DNA from: Desulfovibrio sp. TomC
GTDB lineage: Bacteria; Desulfobacterota; Desulfovibrionia; Desulfovibrionales; Desulfovibrionaceae
Direction of reading: 5' to 3'
DNA: 64,000 nt
NCBI RefSeq assembly: GCF_000801335.2
Contig: NZ_JSEH01000016.1
Coordinates: 62,001 to 126,000 of the forward strand
A program made the translations under genes and the position numbers. Below the pieces are notes generated by a model that made no database searches, was not told where the DNA came from, and was given only the letters and a program-made list of their open reading frames with translations. This document shows, in pieces, positions 33,359 through 42,314 of this stretch (its first letter is position 1; each line of letters opens with the position of its first letter).

Positions 33359-35089
33359 ATGGACAAAACTCAGGAAATGCAGAACAATTCTAACATGGAT
33401 ATGGAAGTCAACTTCGAGGACGCGCTGGAAAATTACCTCAATGAGGATTTCGGCGACCTGGAAGAAGGCTCCATAACCCCGGGCGTCGTGGTTCGCATCG
33501 GCAAGGAGCACGTCCTGGTGGACGTCAACTTCAAGTCCGAAGGCCAGATCCCCGTCAGCGAATTCTTGGACGCACTCGGCGAAATGGAAGTCAAAGTTGG
33601 CGACCAGATCGACGTGTACGTCGTCTCCAAGAACGAATCCGAAGGCACCATCATCATGTCCCGCGAGCGGGCCAAACGGATGCAGCTTTTTGATAAGCTC
33701 GAGGAAATTCAGGAAAAAGATGACGTCATCAGCGGTAAGATCGTGCGTCGCATCAAAGGCGGCTACACGGTCGATCTCGGCGGCGTCGAAGCCTTTCTGC
33801 CCGGCTCCCATGTCGATCTGCGCCCCGTGCCCGACATGGATGCCCTGGTCGGCCAGGAATTCGAATTCCGCGTTCTCAAGATCAACCGCCGTCGCAGCAA
33901 CGTCATCGTCTCCCGCCGCGTGCTCCTGGAAGAGCGTCGGGATTCCATGCGCAAAGACCTCCTCAAGACCCTCGAAGAGGGCCAGACCGTTACCGGTCGG
34001 GTCAAAAACATCACCGAGTACGGCGTGTTCGTCGACCTCGGCGGCCTCGACGGCCTCATGCACATCACCGACATGTCCTGGAAGCGCATCAAGCATCCCA
34101 AGGAGTTGGTGCACCTCGGCGACGAACTGGAACTGAAGGTCCTTTCCTTCGACCAGGACAAGCAGAAGGTGTCGCTGGGCATGAAGCAGCTGGTGGCCGA
34201 TCCCTGGGAAAACATCGCTGGCAAATATCCCGAAGGCACCCGTTTGTCCGGCAAGGTCACCAACCTTGTGGACTACGGTGCGTTTGTCGAGCTGGAGCCG
34301 GGCGTTGAAGGGCTGGTCCACATCTCCGAGATGTCCTGGACCCGCAAACTGCGCCACCCGAGCCAGATGGTCCACGTCGGCGACGAAGTCGAAGTGGTCG
34401 TCCTGTCCGTTGATCCGGACAAGAAGCGCATCTCCCTTGGCATGAAGCAGGTGCGCCCCAACCCCTGGGACATCGTGGCCGAGAAGTACCCCGAGGGCAC
34501 CATCCTTGAGGGTTCGGTGAAAAACATCACCGAGTTCGGCATCTTCATCGGCATCGAGGACGGCATTGACGGTCTGATCCACGTCTCCGACATCTCCTGG
34601 ACCAAAAAGGTCCGCCATCCGGGCGAGATGTTCAAGAGCGGCGACATCGTCATGGCCAAGGTCCTCACCGTCGACAAGGAAAACGAGAAGTTCACCCTTG
34701 GCATCAAACAATTGTCCGAAGATCCCTGGACCCGCGTGCCCGACACCTATCCGGTCGGCGCCATGGTCAAGGGCACGGTGACCAACATCACCGACTTCGG
34801 CCTCTTTGTTGAAGTCGAGGAAGGCATCGAAGGTCTCGTCCACGTCTCCGAGATCAGCCGCAAGAAGGTCAAGACCCCGGCTGAACTCTACAAGGAAGGC
34901 GACGAGATCGAAGCCAAGGTCATCCACGTCTCTGCTGACGAGCGCCGCCTGGGCCTGTCGATCAAGTCTATCAAGGACGAGGAAGACAAGAAGAAGGCCA
35001 AGGAGTTCCGCACCGCCGGTCCTTCCGACACCGGAAGCAACCTGGGCGAGCTGCTGCGCCAGAAGCTGGAAGAGGATGCCCAACGCTAA
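33359..35089 (+). CDS. rpsA: 30S ribosomal protein S1
   Basis: mRNA-binding ribosomal protein of 576 residues. The start at 33359 follows GGAGG at a 7-base distance. Six S1 (OB-fold) repeats are visible, the last four very similar, each with a core such as VTGRVKNITEYGVFVDLGGL, DGLMHITDMSW and VKVLxxDxxxxKxSLGxKQL. The first two are more divergent, as in other S1 proteins that bind the ribosome through them. The acidic N-terminus is typical. sppA overlaps the 3' end by 14 bases, so the two are translationally linked. Confidence 0.97.
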   Translation: MDKTQEMQNNSNMDMEVNFEDALENYLNEDFGDLEEGSITPGVVVRIGKEHVLVDVNFKSEGQIPVSEFLDALGEMEVKVGDQIDVYVVSKNESEGTIIMSRERAKRMQLFDKLEEIQEKDDVISGKIVRRIKGGYTVDLGGVEAFLPGSHVDLRPVPDMDALVGQEFEFRVLKINRRRSNVIVSRRVLLEERRDSMRKDLLKTLEEGQTVTGRVKNITEYGVFVDLGGLDGLMHITDMSWKRIKHPKELVHLGDELELKVLSFDQDKQKVSLGMKQLVADPWENIAGKYPEGTRLSGKVTNLVDYGAFVELEPGVEGLVHISEMSWTRKLRHPSQMVHVGDEVEVVVLSVDPDKKRISLGMKQVRPNPWDIVAEKYPEGTILEGSVKNITEFGIFIGIEDGIDGLIHVSDISWTKKVRHPGEMFKSGDIVMAKVLTVDKENEKFTLGIKQLSEDPWTRVPDTYPVGAMVKGTVTNITDFGLFVEVEEGIEGLVHVSEISRKKVKTPAELYKEGDEIEAKVIHVSADERRLGLSIKSIKDEEDKKKAKEFRTAGPSDTGSNLGELLRQKLEEDAQR

Positions 35090-36014
35090 CTCGCCCTTTA
35101 CTGCCAGGCACCCGGCTCTGTTCGGGTGCCTGATAGCGCTTGCGGCCGTGATCCTGGTTTTCGGGGTCGCGGCCGCTTTTGGCGTCCTTGGGCATGACGA
35201 GGAAGGGGACTCCCTCTTCGGCCAGCCCGAGGCCCGCCTGGGTCTGGTCCGCATCGAAGGACCCATCGCCGATGCCGAAGACGTGGTGTCGTTTATCCGC
35301 AAACTGCGCGACGACAAGACCGTCAAGGGCGTGGTGCTGCGCATCAACTCCCCGGGCGGAGCCTTTGGCCCGTCCCAGGAAATGTACATGGCGGTCAAAA
35401 AACTTGCCGCCCAAAAGCCCGTTGTGGCGTCTTTCTCCGCCGTGGCCGCCTCGGGAGGCTACTATGCCGCCTGCGGGGCCAATCGGATCTTCTCCAATCC
35501 CGGCACCATCACCGGCAGCATCGGGGTCATCACCCAGCTGGCCAATGCCCAGGAGCTGTTGCAAAAGCTCGGGGTCAATTTCGAGTCCCTGACCACCGGG
35601 AAACTCAAGGACGCCGGCAGTCCGTTTCGCCAGCTAAGCGATGCGCAACGCGCCTATCTGGAAGGCCTCATCACTGACCTCAACGCCCAGTTTTCCGGCG
35701 ATGTCGCCACCGAACGCAAGCTCTCCAAGGAAGCCATTGCGCTCATTGCCGACGGCCGGGCCATGACCGGCATGCGGGCCAAGGCCCTGGGGCTGGTGGA
35801 CGAGTTGGGCGGCCAGGAAGAAGCCGTGGATTCCCTCAAGGCCGAGCTTGGGCTGACCGGGGATGTGCCGCTTTTCAAAGGCCCCAAAAAGAAAACCAGC
35901 ATCTTCGACAAACTGTCCTCCGCCCTGCACCTGCCCGACGCCCGCGGCCTGGCGGCCTTGTCCACCCTGGCCGATCTGCTGGACGGCGGCCAACCCCTTC
36001 CCCAAAGTCGCTAA
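35076..36014 (+). CDS. sppA: signal peptide peptidase SppA, short (36K) type
   Basis: Membrane-anchored serine protease that degrades cleaved signal peptides; 312 residues. The ATG at 35076 lies inside the end of rpsA, with GAAGAGG in front. A single N-terminal anchor covers about residues 14-38 (ALFGCLIALAAVILVFGVAA). The nucleophile is Ser126 in AAVASGGYY-type context (VAASGGYYAACGANRI), and the general base is most likely Lys178 in TTGKLKDAGSPFR, matching the spacing of the Ser/Lys dyad in Bacillus SppA. The ClpP-like core VVLRINSPGGAFGPSQEMY is conserved. The gene order rpsA-sppA fits Desulfovibrio genomes. Confidence 0.94.
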   Translation: MPNANSPFTARHPALFGCLIALAAVILVFGVAAAFGVLGHDEEGDSLFGQPEARLGLVRIEGPIADAEDVVSFIRKLRDDKTVKGVVLRINSPGGAFGPSQEMYMAVKKLAAQKPVVASFSAVAASGGYYAACGANRIFSNPGTITGSIGVITQLANAQELLQKLGVNFESLTTGKLKDAGSPFRQLSDAQRAYLEGLITDLNAQFSGDVATERKLSKEAIALIADGRAMTGMRAKALGLVDELGGQEEAVDSLKAELGLTGDVPLFKGPKKKTSIFDKLSSALHLPDARGLAALSTLADLLDGGQPLPQSR

Positions 36015-36170
36015 AAGCCTTTTCCCGCCTGCCTGCCATCCTTCGCCTGCCGCGATCGGATGTTTCGCAGGCCGCACCATGAACAAACCGTCATGGCGGC
36101 CGGCCGTTCCATTCTTGACGCGAAACCGGCGCTCCTTCTAGTGTGAAAAATCGCCCCTGAAGGAGTCCCC

Positions 36171-37055
36171 ATGCGTCTCGTCACCTTTTTGCACAGTGCC
36201 GGTCCCCGCCTGGGCGTGCGCCTGGGCGACGTGCTGGTTGATCTGGCTGCGGCCGATCCCTGCCTGCCCCGCGATATGGTCTCCTTTCTGGCCGGCGGCG
36301 AAGCAGCGGCCGAAGCCGTGTGCGCGGCCGTCGCCAAGGCCCCGGATGCCGCCAGGATGCGCTTTTCAGCCGTCCGGTTGCTCCCGCCCGTGCCCAATCC
36401 CGACAAGATCATCTGCGTGGGGCTTAACTACGTGGACCACGCCGTGGAGATCGATCCGCGAAACCTGCCCGATTATCCGACTTTTTTCGGCCGCATGGCC
36501 ACGACCCTGGTGGCCCACAACGAACCGCTGCTGCGCCCGACGGTCTCGACCAAACTCGATTTTGAGGGAGAGATGGCAGTCGTCATCGGCAAAACCGGAC
36601 GGCTGATCCCCCAGGCCCGCGCCCTGTCCCACGTGGGCGGCTATGCGCTTTTCAACGAGGGCTCGGTGCGCGACTACCAATTCCGCACCTCCCAGTGGTT
36701 TCTGGGCAAAAATTTCGACGGCACCGGCGCATTCGGGCCGGAGCTGTGCACGCCCGACGAACTGCCGCCCGGGGCGCGGGGCCTGTTCCTGGCCACCCGG
36801 GTCAATGGCCGGGTCATGCAGGAAGGCTCCACGGCCGACATGCTCTTTGGCGTGGCCGCGCTCATTGCCAGCCTGTCCGAGGCCATGACGCTTTCTCCCG
36901 GCGACGTCATCGTCACCGGCACCCCCTCGGGCGTTGGGTTTGCCCAGAAACCCCCGTATTTCCTCAAACCCGGCGATGTCTGCGAGATCGAACTGGAAGG
37001 CTACGGCGTCCTGAGAAATCCCGTGGCCGACGCGCCGTGCGTGGGAGAAGAATAG
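36171..37055 (+). CDS. fumarylacetoacetate hydrolase (FAH) family protein
   Basis: A 294-residue metal-dependent C-C hydrolase or decarboxylase of the FAH family. AAGGAG precedes ATG 36171. The N-terminal small domain (MRLVTFLHSAGPRLGVRLGD) is followed by the catalytic domain: KIICVGLNYVDHAVE, then PTFFGRMATTLVAHNEPL, LDFEGEMAVVIGKTGR with the metal-binding Glu pair, and VTGTPSGVGFAQKPPYFLKP. GYALFNEGSVRDYQFRTSQW and GKNFDGTGAFGP are further family blocks. The likely substrate is a 2-oxo acid (for example acylpyruvate or oxaloacetate-type), but it cannot be assigned. A dispersed element follows the stop. Confidence 0.93.
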   Translation: MRLVTFLHSAGPRLGVRLGDVLVDLAAADPCLPRDMVSFLAGGEAAAEAVCAAVAKAPDAARMRFSAVRLLPPVPNPDKIICVGLNYVDHAVEIDPRNLPDYPTFFGRMATTLVAHNEPLLRPTVSTKLDFEGEMAVVIGKTGRLIPQARALSHVGGYALFNEGSVRDYQFRTSQWFLGKNFDGTGAFGPELCTPDELPPGARGLFLATRVNGRVMQEGSTADMLFGVAALIASLSEAMTLSPGDVIVTGTPSGVGFAQKPPYFLKPGDVCEIELEGYGVLRNPVADAPCVGEE

Positions 37056-37077
37056 GAGAAGGCGGAAGGCGGAGGAT

Positions 37078-37133
37078 GCCTCCGGCGGCCAAAGGGACTG
37101 CGTCCCTTTGGAATCCCCTCCTGGAGGACGTTT
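37078..37133 (+). repeat. dispersed hairpin element, copy G (AAAGGGAC variant)
   Basis: GCCTCCGGCGGCC starts 23 bases behind the FAH stop, in the same orientation. Here the hairpin is CCAAAGGGAC-TGC-GTCCCTTTGG instead of the G/C-only version, followed by AATCCCCTCCTGGAGGACG. The changed but still paired arms are the key evidence that the hairpin itself is conserved. Confidence 0.75.
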
Positions 37134-37172
37134 GATTGGACCGGGTACGCTGCCAAACCGGCGGAGGGTGTC

Positions 37173-37418
37173 ATGACAAAATCGTATCTGCTGTACAAGT
37201 GCGGTGCGACGTCCCGGACGCCGCTGGTCGTCTTTAGCGCCGACAACGTGGACGAAGCCCGCGAGGCCCCGACCTGGCTCAAACGCAAACATCCGGACAT
37301 GCCGGCTCTGCACCTTGAGCCTGGTGAATTTTTCGAAATCATCGAAAAAGATTTCTGCGAGCCCGAGGACTGGGAAGCGGCAAAGCAAGCCATGGCCGGG
37401 GCGACGGCCGGAGGCTGA
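37173..37418 (+). CDS. small hypothetical protein
   Basis: An 81-residue soluble protein. GGAGGGTGTC lies directly before ATG 37173. The sequence MTKSYLLYKCGATSRTPLVV, then FSADNVDEAREAPTWLKRKH, suggests a small alpha/beta fold; the C-terminus EPEDWEAAKQAMAGAT is helical and acidic. One Cys in the N-terminus (YKCG) and one in DFCEPEDW. No known domain is recognised. It stands between the FAH gene and pyrF, convergent with pyrF. Confidence 0.65.
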   Translation: MTKSYLLYKCGATSRTPLVVFSADNVDEAREAPTWLKRKHPDMPALHLEPGEFFEIIEKDFCEPEDWEAAKQAMAGATAGG

Positions 37419-37504
37419 AGCCGGCCGGGAGATGCGGCCGAGATTGCACGGTCGGCAGGAGACTGTCCGGCGGCCATGCGCGGCCGCGCTTTCCCGCCTT
37501 GAGC

Positions 37505-37538
37505 CAAAACAAAGGGGACGATGCCCAGCGTCGTCCCC
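37505..37538 (-). terminator. terminator of pyrF
   Basis: Stem GGGGACGATGC/GCGTCGTCCCC (arms 37514-37524 and 37528-37538). On the minus strand it is followed by TTTGTTTTGG, a U-rich tail, placing it about 45 bases behind the pyrF stop. Confidence 0.8.
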
Positions 37539-37583
37539 CTCCTCTGTGTCGGGCTGCCGGCCCGCAACACTCTGTCGCCGCGC

Positions 37584-38273
37584 TCATCCGATCTCGTCGA
37601 GGATCTCCCGGGCGGCCGTTATCGGGCTGGCGGCTTTGGTGATGGGCCGGCCGACGATGATGTAGTCGGCTCCGGCCTTGACGGCGGCGTGGGGCGTGGC
37701 CGTGCGGGTCTGGTCGTCGCTGGCGCTGTCCAGGGGCCGGATGCCGGGGGTGGCGATGATGGCTTTGGGGCCGACGGCCTTGCGCACCAGGGCTGTTTCC
37801 AGAGGCGAACAGACAATGCCGTCCGCGCCGGCAGCCAGGGACGTCTCGGCCCGCAGGCGCACCAGATCGGCCAGGGAGCCGGCGAAGCCGGACTGGGCCA
37901 GCTCTTCGCGGCCAAGGCTGGTCAGCACGGTGACGGCCAGGATCTTGGTCCTGCCCTTGGTTTTGGCGGCAGCGGCCACCACCTGCGGATAGCCATGCAC
38001 CGTGGCCAGGGCGATGTCGTGGTTGGCCAGCTGGGCCGTGGCCAGGGCGACGGTTTGCGGGATGTCGTGAAATTTGAGGTCGAGCATGACCTTGTGCCCG
38101 CGCTTGGCCAGGGCGTCGCAGACGGCAAAGCCGGCGTCGAGGAACAGTTGCAGGCCGACCTTGAAAAAATCGACCTGGGGGGCCAGGGAATCGGCCAGGG
38201 CCAGGGCCTCGGCGGCGGTCGGCACGTCCAGGGCCACGATGAGGCGCTTTTGGGGCGGATGTTGTGCAGGCAT
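37584..38273 (-). CDS. pyrF: orotidine 5'-phosphate decarboxylase
   Basis: Last enzyme of UMP synthesis; 229 residues, class I bacterial size. The N-terminal strand RLIVALDVPTAAEALALAD carries the first active-site Asp. The catalytic tetrad block is VMLDLKFHDIPQTVALA (KxxD with DxK) near residue 62. The phosphate-binding loop is GADYIIVGRPITKA, preceded by IATPGIRP. The gene is followed by its own terminator and preceded by the amidase gene (16-base gap) on the same strand, so it may be the last gene of a glmS-amidase-pyrF transcript. Confidence 0.96.
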   Translation of the reverse strand: MPAQHPPQKRLIVALDVPTAAEALALADSLAPQVDFFKVGLQLFLDAGFAVCDALAKRGHKVMLDLKFHDIPQTVALATAQLANHDIALATVHGYPQVVAAAAKTKGRTKILAVTVLTSLGREELAQSGFAGSLADLVRLRAETSLAAGADGIVCSPLETALVRKAVGPKAIIATPGIRPLDSASDDQTRTATPHAAVKAGADYIIVGRPITKAASPITAAREILDEIG

Positions 38274-38289
38274 GGCGGTATAGGGTGGG

Positions 38290-40239
38290 TTAAAGATTGG
38301 CGTAGCGTTCGAGGCGTTTTTTATAGGCCAGGATGCCGTCGACCATGCCCTGGGCCAGGGCGCGCATATAGGCGTCCGAGGCCAGCCGCTTGGCGTCGTC
38401 GGGATTGGTGATATAGCCCAGTTCGATGAGCACGGCCGGCATGTTGGCCCCGATCAGCACGAAAAACGGCGCTTCGTGGGGTCCCCGGTCGCGGGTGTGG
38501 TAGTCGCCGCGCAGACCGGAAATGGCCCGCTTTTGCACCAGCTTGGCCAGATCCTTGGATTCGGCGGTCTTGGCCGAGAGCATGAGGTCGGTCAGGATGG
38601 CTTGCAGGTCGCTGATTTTCTTCTGGGAGGCGGCATTTTCCCGGGCAGCCACGCGCACGGCCTCCTGGGTGGTGGCCAGGTTCAGGGAATAGGTCTCAAG
38701 GCCGGCCGAGCCGGCATCGCCGTGGGCGTTGCAGTGGATGGAAACAAAAAGATCGGCCGCCTTGGAGTTGGCCATTTCGGTGCGGGTTTCCAGGGGAATG
38801 AACGTGTCGTTTGCCCGGGTGTAAATGACCTTGAGCCCTTTTTTCTGCAGCTCCTCGCCGAGGATGCGGGCAAAGCGCAGGTTCACGTCCTTTTCCGTCA
38901 GGCCGTTTATCCCCTGGGCGCCCGGGTCTTTGCCGCCGTGGCCCGGATCGATCATGACCGTGTGCACGGACAGGCCGAACTGCTCCAGGAGGCTGCCGGC
39001 ATTTTTCTGGGCAGCCGTCGGCGGGCGCAGATTCGGGGTCGGCGCGGCGGGCAGGGGCGGCGGCGTGACCGGGGCCTTGACCTCCCGGGCCGAGGCATCC
39101 TTTTTGGCAGGCGCGGGCGCGGCCTCGGCGGTTTCGCCCCGGGGCTTGGCCTTGTCGCCGGAAAGGTCCAGGACCACGCGGAAGGGGTTGGCCTCGGACC
39201 GGATTTCATATGTGCCGAGGCTTTCCAGCTCCAGGACCACGCGCACGGTTTCCGGGGTGAAGTAGCCGGCCCGAAGCCGCGACACCGGGCCGTTGGCAAA
39301 CCGGCGTTCGGTGCCGGTCTTGGTGTTGGTGCGGGTGTTGTCCAGATCAATATACAGCCGCTTGACCGGTTCGCCGCTGGGACGCTTCTGGTCGAGGATC
39401 TGGTAGCGAAAAGCGGTTTCCCGGGAGAGGGTCAGGGTCAGCCGGCTGCCGCTTGGGGTCGTTTCCAAGGCGGCGTTGGACAGGGTGGCCGGTTTGGCCG
39501 GCGTGGCCAGAGCCGCAGCCGGACCGACAGCCTTGGCCGGCGCGGCCGAGGCTTTGGCCGGCTCCGATGCGGCGGGCGCAGCCGATGTCGCCGACGCTTT
39601 GGCTGGCTCCGGTGTGGCGGATGCAGCCGGCCCGGCCGACGCTTTGGCCGGCTCCGGGGCGGCGGGTTTGGCGACCGAAGCGACTTTGTCCGCCGGGGCC
39701 TCGGCAAAGCCGGCCAGGAACTTGCGGGCCTGGGCCGCCATATCGCCCTTGCGGTACTTGTGCAGGATGGTTTCGAGATCGGTCTTGGCCTCGGCCGGCC
39801 GTTTGAGATTTTCCGCCAGGATGACGGCCCGACGCAGCAACGCGTCATCGGCCCAGGCATGGGTGGGAAAGCTGGCGGCCATCCGATGGTACAGGCCGGC
39901 AGCCGCCTCGTAGTCGGCGTCGAGGGCGGAACGCCGGGCCAGTTCGGCAGTGGTCCAGGCCTCATAATAAAGCGCCTTGGCTGCCAGCGACGTGTTGCCG
40001 CCGGCCTTGACCACAGCGGCAAAGTCCCCGTCCAGCTCCTTCCACAAATCCCGGCGGCCCGACGACGCGGCATCCTTTTTAAGCGCCTCAAAGCGGGCCA
40101 CGGCTTTGTCGTAGCGGCTCTCCAGGCCAGCGGCCCCGGCCCGGCCCGGCAGCAGGGCCAATCCCGCCAGGCCCAGAGCCAGGGCCAGGACGGCGGGAAC
40201 CACCCTCCCGGCCCGTATGGCTGCGACAAGTTTCTTCAC
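38290..40239 (-). CDS. N-acetylmuramoyl-L-alanine amidase (Amidase_3) with AMIN domain
   Basis: Periplasmic peptidoglycan amidase of about 649 residues. The start is a GTG at 40239, 8 bases behind the glmS stop, with AGGGGC before it; no ATG fits. A signal peptide (VLALALGLAGLALLPGRAGA) is followed by a helical TPR-like part (about 35-170), an Ala/Pro/Lys low-complexity linker with repeated EPAKAS units, an AMIN domain (SRLTLTLSRETAFRYQILDQ) and the Amidase_3 catalytic domain: VMIDPGHGGKDPGAQG (Zn His), then LFVSIHCNAHGD (second His) and the C-terminal AVLIELGYITNPDD with the catalytic Glu. It is cotranscribed with glmS, which supplies amino sugar for the same wall. Confidence 0.93.
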   Translation of the reverse strand: MKKLVAAIRAGRVVPAVLALALGLAGLALLPGRAGAAGLESRYDKAVARFEALKKDAASSGRRDLWKELDGDFAAVVKAGGNTSLAAKALYYEAWTTAELARRSALDADYEAAAGLYHRMAASFPTHAWADDALLRRAVILAENLKRPAEAKTDLETILHKYRKGDMAAQARKFLAGFAEAPADKVASVAKPAAPEPAKASAGPAASATPEPAKASATSAAPAASEPAKASAAPAKAVGPAAALATPAKPATLSNAALETTPSGSRLTLTLSRETAFRYQILDQKRPSGEPVKRLYIDLDNTRTNTKTGTERRFANGPVSRLRAGYFTPETVRVVLELESLGTYEIRSEANPFRVVLDLSGDKAKPRGETAEAAPAPAKKDASAREVKAPVTPPPLPAAPTPNLRPPTAAQKNAGSLLEQFGLSVHTVMIDPGHGGKDPGAQGINGLTEKDVNLRFARILGEELQKKGLKVIYTRANDTFIPLETRTEMANSKAADLFVSIHCNAHGDAGSAGLETYSLNLATTQEAVRVAARENAASQKKISDLQAILTDLMLSAKTAESKDLAKLVQKRAISGLRGDYHTRDRGPHEAPFFVLIGANMPAVLIELGYITNPDDAKRLASDAYMRALAQGMVDGILAYKKRLERYANL

Positions 40240-40247
40240 GCCCCTGC

Positions 40248-42071
40248 CTACTCCACCGTGACGCTTTTGGCCAGATTGCGCGGCTGATCCACGTCCTTGC
40301 CCAGATAGTCGGCCATCTCGTAGGCAAAAAGCTGGAGCGCCGGCAGCATGAAGAAGGTGGACAGCGGTCCCCAACCGGCCGGCACCTCCCAGGGATGGTC
40401 CACGTCGAGATCCGCCCCGGGGTTGGTCAGCGCAATGATCTTGCCGCCCCGGGCCTGGACTTCCTGCAGGTTGGACTTGACCTTGGGATAGAGGCTGTCG
40501 AGCGGCGCCAGGGCAAAGGACGGGAATTTGGGGTCAATAAGCGCAATGGGGCCGTGCTTCATCTCGCCGGCGGCATAGCCCTCGGCGTGGATGTAGGAGA
40601 TTTCCTTGAGCTTGAGCGCCCCTTCCAGGGCCATGGGATAGTCGAGCCCCCGGCCGAGATAGAGGAAACTTTTGGCCTCGCTGTAGACCCGGCACAGCTC
40701 CTGGGCCCGCGAGCGCATCCCGAACAGGGCGGCGTCGAGTTCGGCCGGCAGCGCTTCCAGGGCCGGCAGGCACTTCTCGGCCACCTCCGCCGGCAACACG
40801 CCGCGCTTGCGGCCAAAAGCCAGGGCCATCAGCGTCAGCAGGGTCAGCTGGGAACACATGGCCTTGGTCGAGGCCACGGAAATTTCCGGTCCGGCCTGGG
40901 TGTAGAGTACCACGTCGGCCTCGCGGGCCACGCTTGAGCCGACCACGTTGCAAAGGCCGATGACCTTGGCCCCCCGGGCCTTGGCCAGGTGGATGCCGGC
41001 CAGGGTGTCGGCGGTCTCGCCGGACTGGCTGATGGCCACCACCGTGTCGCCGGGACCGAGAATGGGGTCGCGGTAGCGCAGTTCGGAGGCGATCTCCACC
41101 CGGGTGGGGATGCCGGCCCACTGCTCCATCAGATACATGCCCCACAGCCCGGCGTGGTACGACGTGCCGCAGGCCACGATAAAAAGCCGCTCCGGGGCCG
41201 GGATGTCTTCGAGTTCCGGCAGCACGGCCTGTCCCGTGGTCCGGTCGATGCGTCCGGCCAGACAGTCGGCAATAACGCGCGGCTGCTCGAAGATTTCCTT
41301 GAGCATGAAATGCTTGTAGCCGCCCTTCTGGGCCGCGGCCACGTCCCAGGAGATGTGGCGGACGTCCTTTTCGATGGGAGCCAGGGTGGCGGCGTCCATG
41401 ACCTGCCAGGAACCGGCGTCGATGCGCACCATCTCGCCGTCGTCAAGAAAAACCACTTCCCGGGTGTAGGGCAGAAAGGCCGGAATGTCCGAGGCCAGGA
41501 AATTTTCCCCGACGCCGACGCCAAGAACCAGGGGCGAATGCTTGCGCGCGGCGTAGAGCATCCCCGGGTTGTCGCGGCTGACCACCACGATGGCGTAGGA
41601 CCCTTCGACCCGGGCCAGGGCGGTGGAGACGGCCTCGGCCAGGGAGCCTTTTTCCTTGAAATACAGGCCCACAAGTTGGGCTAAAACCTCGGTGTCGGTC
41701 TCCGAGACGCAGCGGATGCCGGCGGCGGCCAGCTCTTTTTTGAGCTCCTGGTAATTCTCGATGATGCCGTTGTGGACCAGGGCGATGGCCCGGGCGGCGT
41801 CGAGATGGGGGTGGGCGTTTTTCTCGGTGGGCAGGCCATGGGTGGCCCAGCGGGTGTGGCCGACGCCGGAGGTGGCCAGATAGATATTTTGCGCTGCGAG
41901 TTTGGCTTCCAGGTTGGCGAGCTTGCCTTCGGCTTTGACCGAAACCAAGTCCTTCCCTTGGAGAAAAGCCACGCCCGCAGAATCGTAGCCGCGATATTCC
42001 AGACGTTTAAGCCCTTCGATGATAACCGGGACAGCCGGCCGATGTCCGCAATATCCGATGATGCCGCACAT
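40248..42071 (-). CDS. glmS: glutamine-fructose-6-phosphate aminotransferase
   Basis: Makes glucosamine-6-phosphate, the first step of amino-sugar synthesis; 607 residues. The start MCGIIGYCGHR at 42071 follows GGAGG, with Cys2 as the glutaminase nucleophile. The N-terminal amidotransferase has GVGHTRWATHG and LVHNGIIENY. Two SIS isomerase domains follow (FIVACGTSYHAGLWGMYLME; VVAISQSGETADTLAG), and the C-terminus ends in PRNLAKSVTVE, the usual DxPRNLAKSVTVE tail. It leads a likely operon with the amidase and pyrF. No glmS ribozyme fold was recognised upstream, but inverted and direct repeats occur there. Confidence 0.97.
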   Translation of the reverse strand: MCGIIGYCGHRPAVPVIIEGLKRLEYRGYDSAGVAFLQGKDLVSVKAEGKLANLEAKLAAQNIYLATSGVGHTRWATHGLPTEKNAHPHLDAARAIALVHNGIIENYQELKKELAAAGIRCVSETDTEVLAQLVGLYFKEKGSLAEAVSTALARVEGSYAIVVVSRDNPGMLYAARKHSPLVLGVGVGENFLASDIPAFLPYTREVVFLDDGEMVRIDAGSWQVMDAATLAPIEKDVRHISWDVAAAQKGGYKHFMLKEIFEQPRVIADCLAGRIDRTTGQAVLPELEDIPAPERLFIVACGTSYHAGLWGMYLMEQWAGIPTRVEIASELRYRDPILGPGDTVVAISQSGETADTLAGIHLAKARGAKVIGLCNVVGSSVAREADVVLYTQAGPEISVASTKAMCSQLTLLTLMALAFGRKRGVLPAEVAEKCLPALEALPAELDAALFGMRSRAQELCRVYSEAKSFLYLGRGLDYPMALEGALKLKEISYIHAEGYAAGEMKHGPIALIDPKFPSFALAPLDSLYPKVKSNLQEVQARGGKIIALTNPGADLDVDHPWEVPAGWGPLSTFFMLPALQLFAYEMADYLGKDVDQPRNLAKSVTVE

Positions 42072-42236
42072 AGAATGGCCTCCTGGCGCGCCGTGGGCGC
42101 AAGCCGCTTGTCGGCTGGTCAGGCAAATCGGCCGCTGTGGCCGTCCGCGGTCCCATGCCGTGCTCTGACGAGCTTTAGCCCGGCTTGGCGCGTGTTGCAA
42201 CCGGGCGGGTACGGGCAGCAGCTGGCGACGTTTTTT

Positions 42237-42314
42237 ATGAGACATTTTGACCCGCTCTTGCCGTGTGTGAAATTTTGACCCACCGGCGGCTCCGTTTTGG
42301 ACAAAAAGTCTCAT
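42237..42314. promoter_or_regulatory. candidate operator upstream of glmS (inverted plus direct repeats)
   Basis: ATTTTGACCC occurs twice as a direct repeat (42244-42253 and 42272-42281, 28 bases apart). Overlapping it, ATGAGACATTTTGAC (42237-42251) pairs with GACAAAAAGTCTCAT (42300-42314) with 13 of 15 positions complementary. The repeats lie about 170-240 bases from the glmS start, on the common upstream side of glmS and the gene at 42702. No known regulator motif is recognised. Confidence 0.4.

Noticed and set aside
42072-42236. glmS ribozyme in the glmS leader
   Set aside because: The conserved catalytic core and double pseudoknot could not be recognised, and the taxon normally lacks it.
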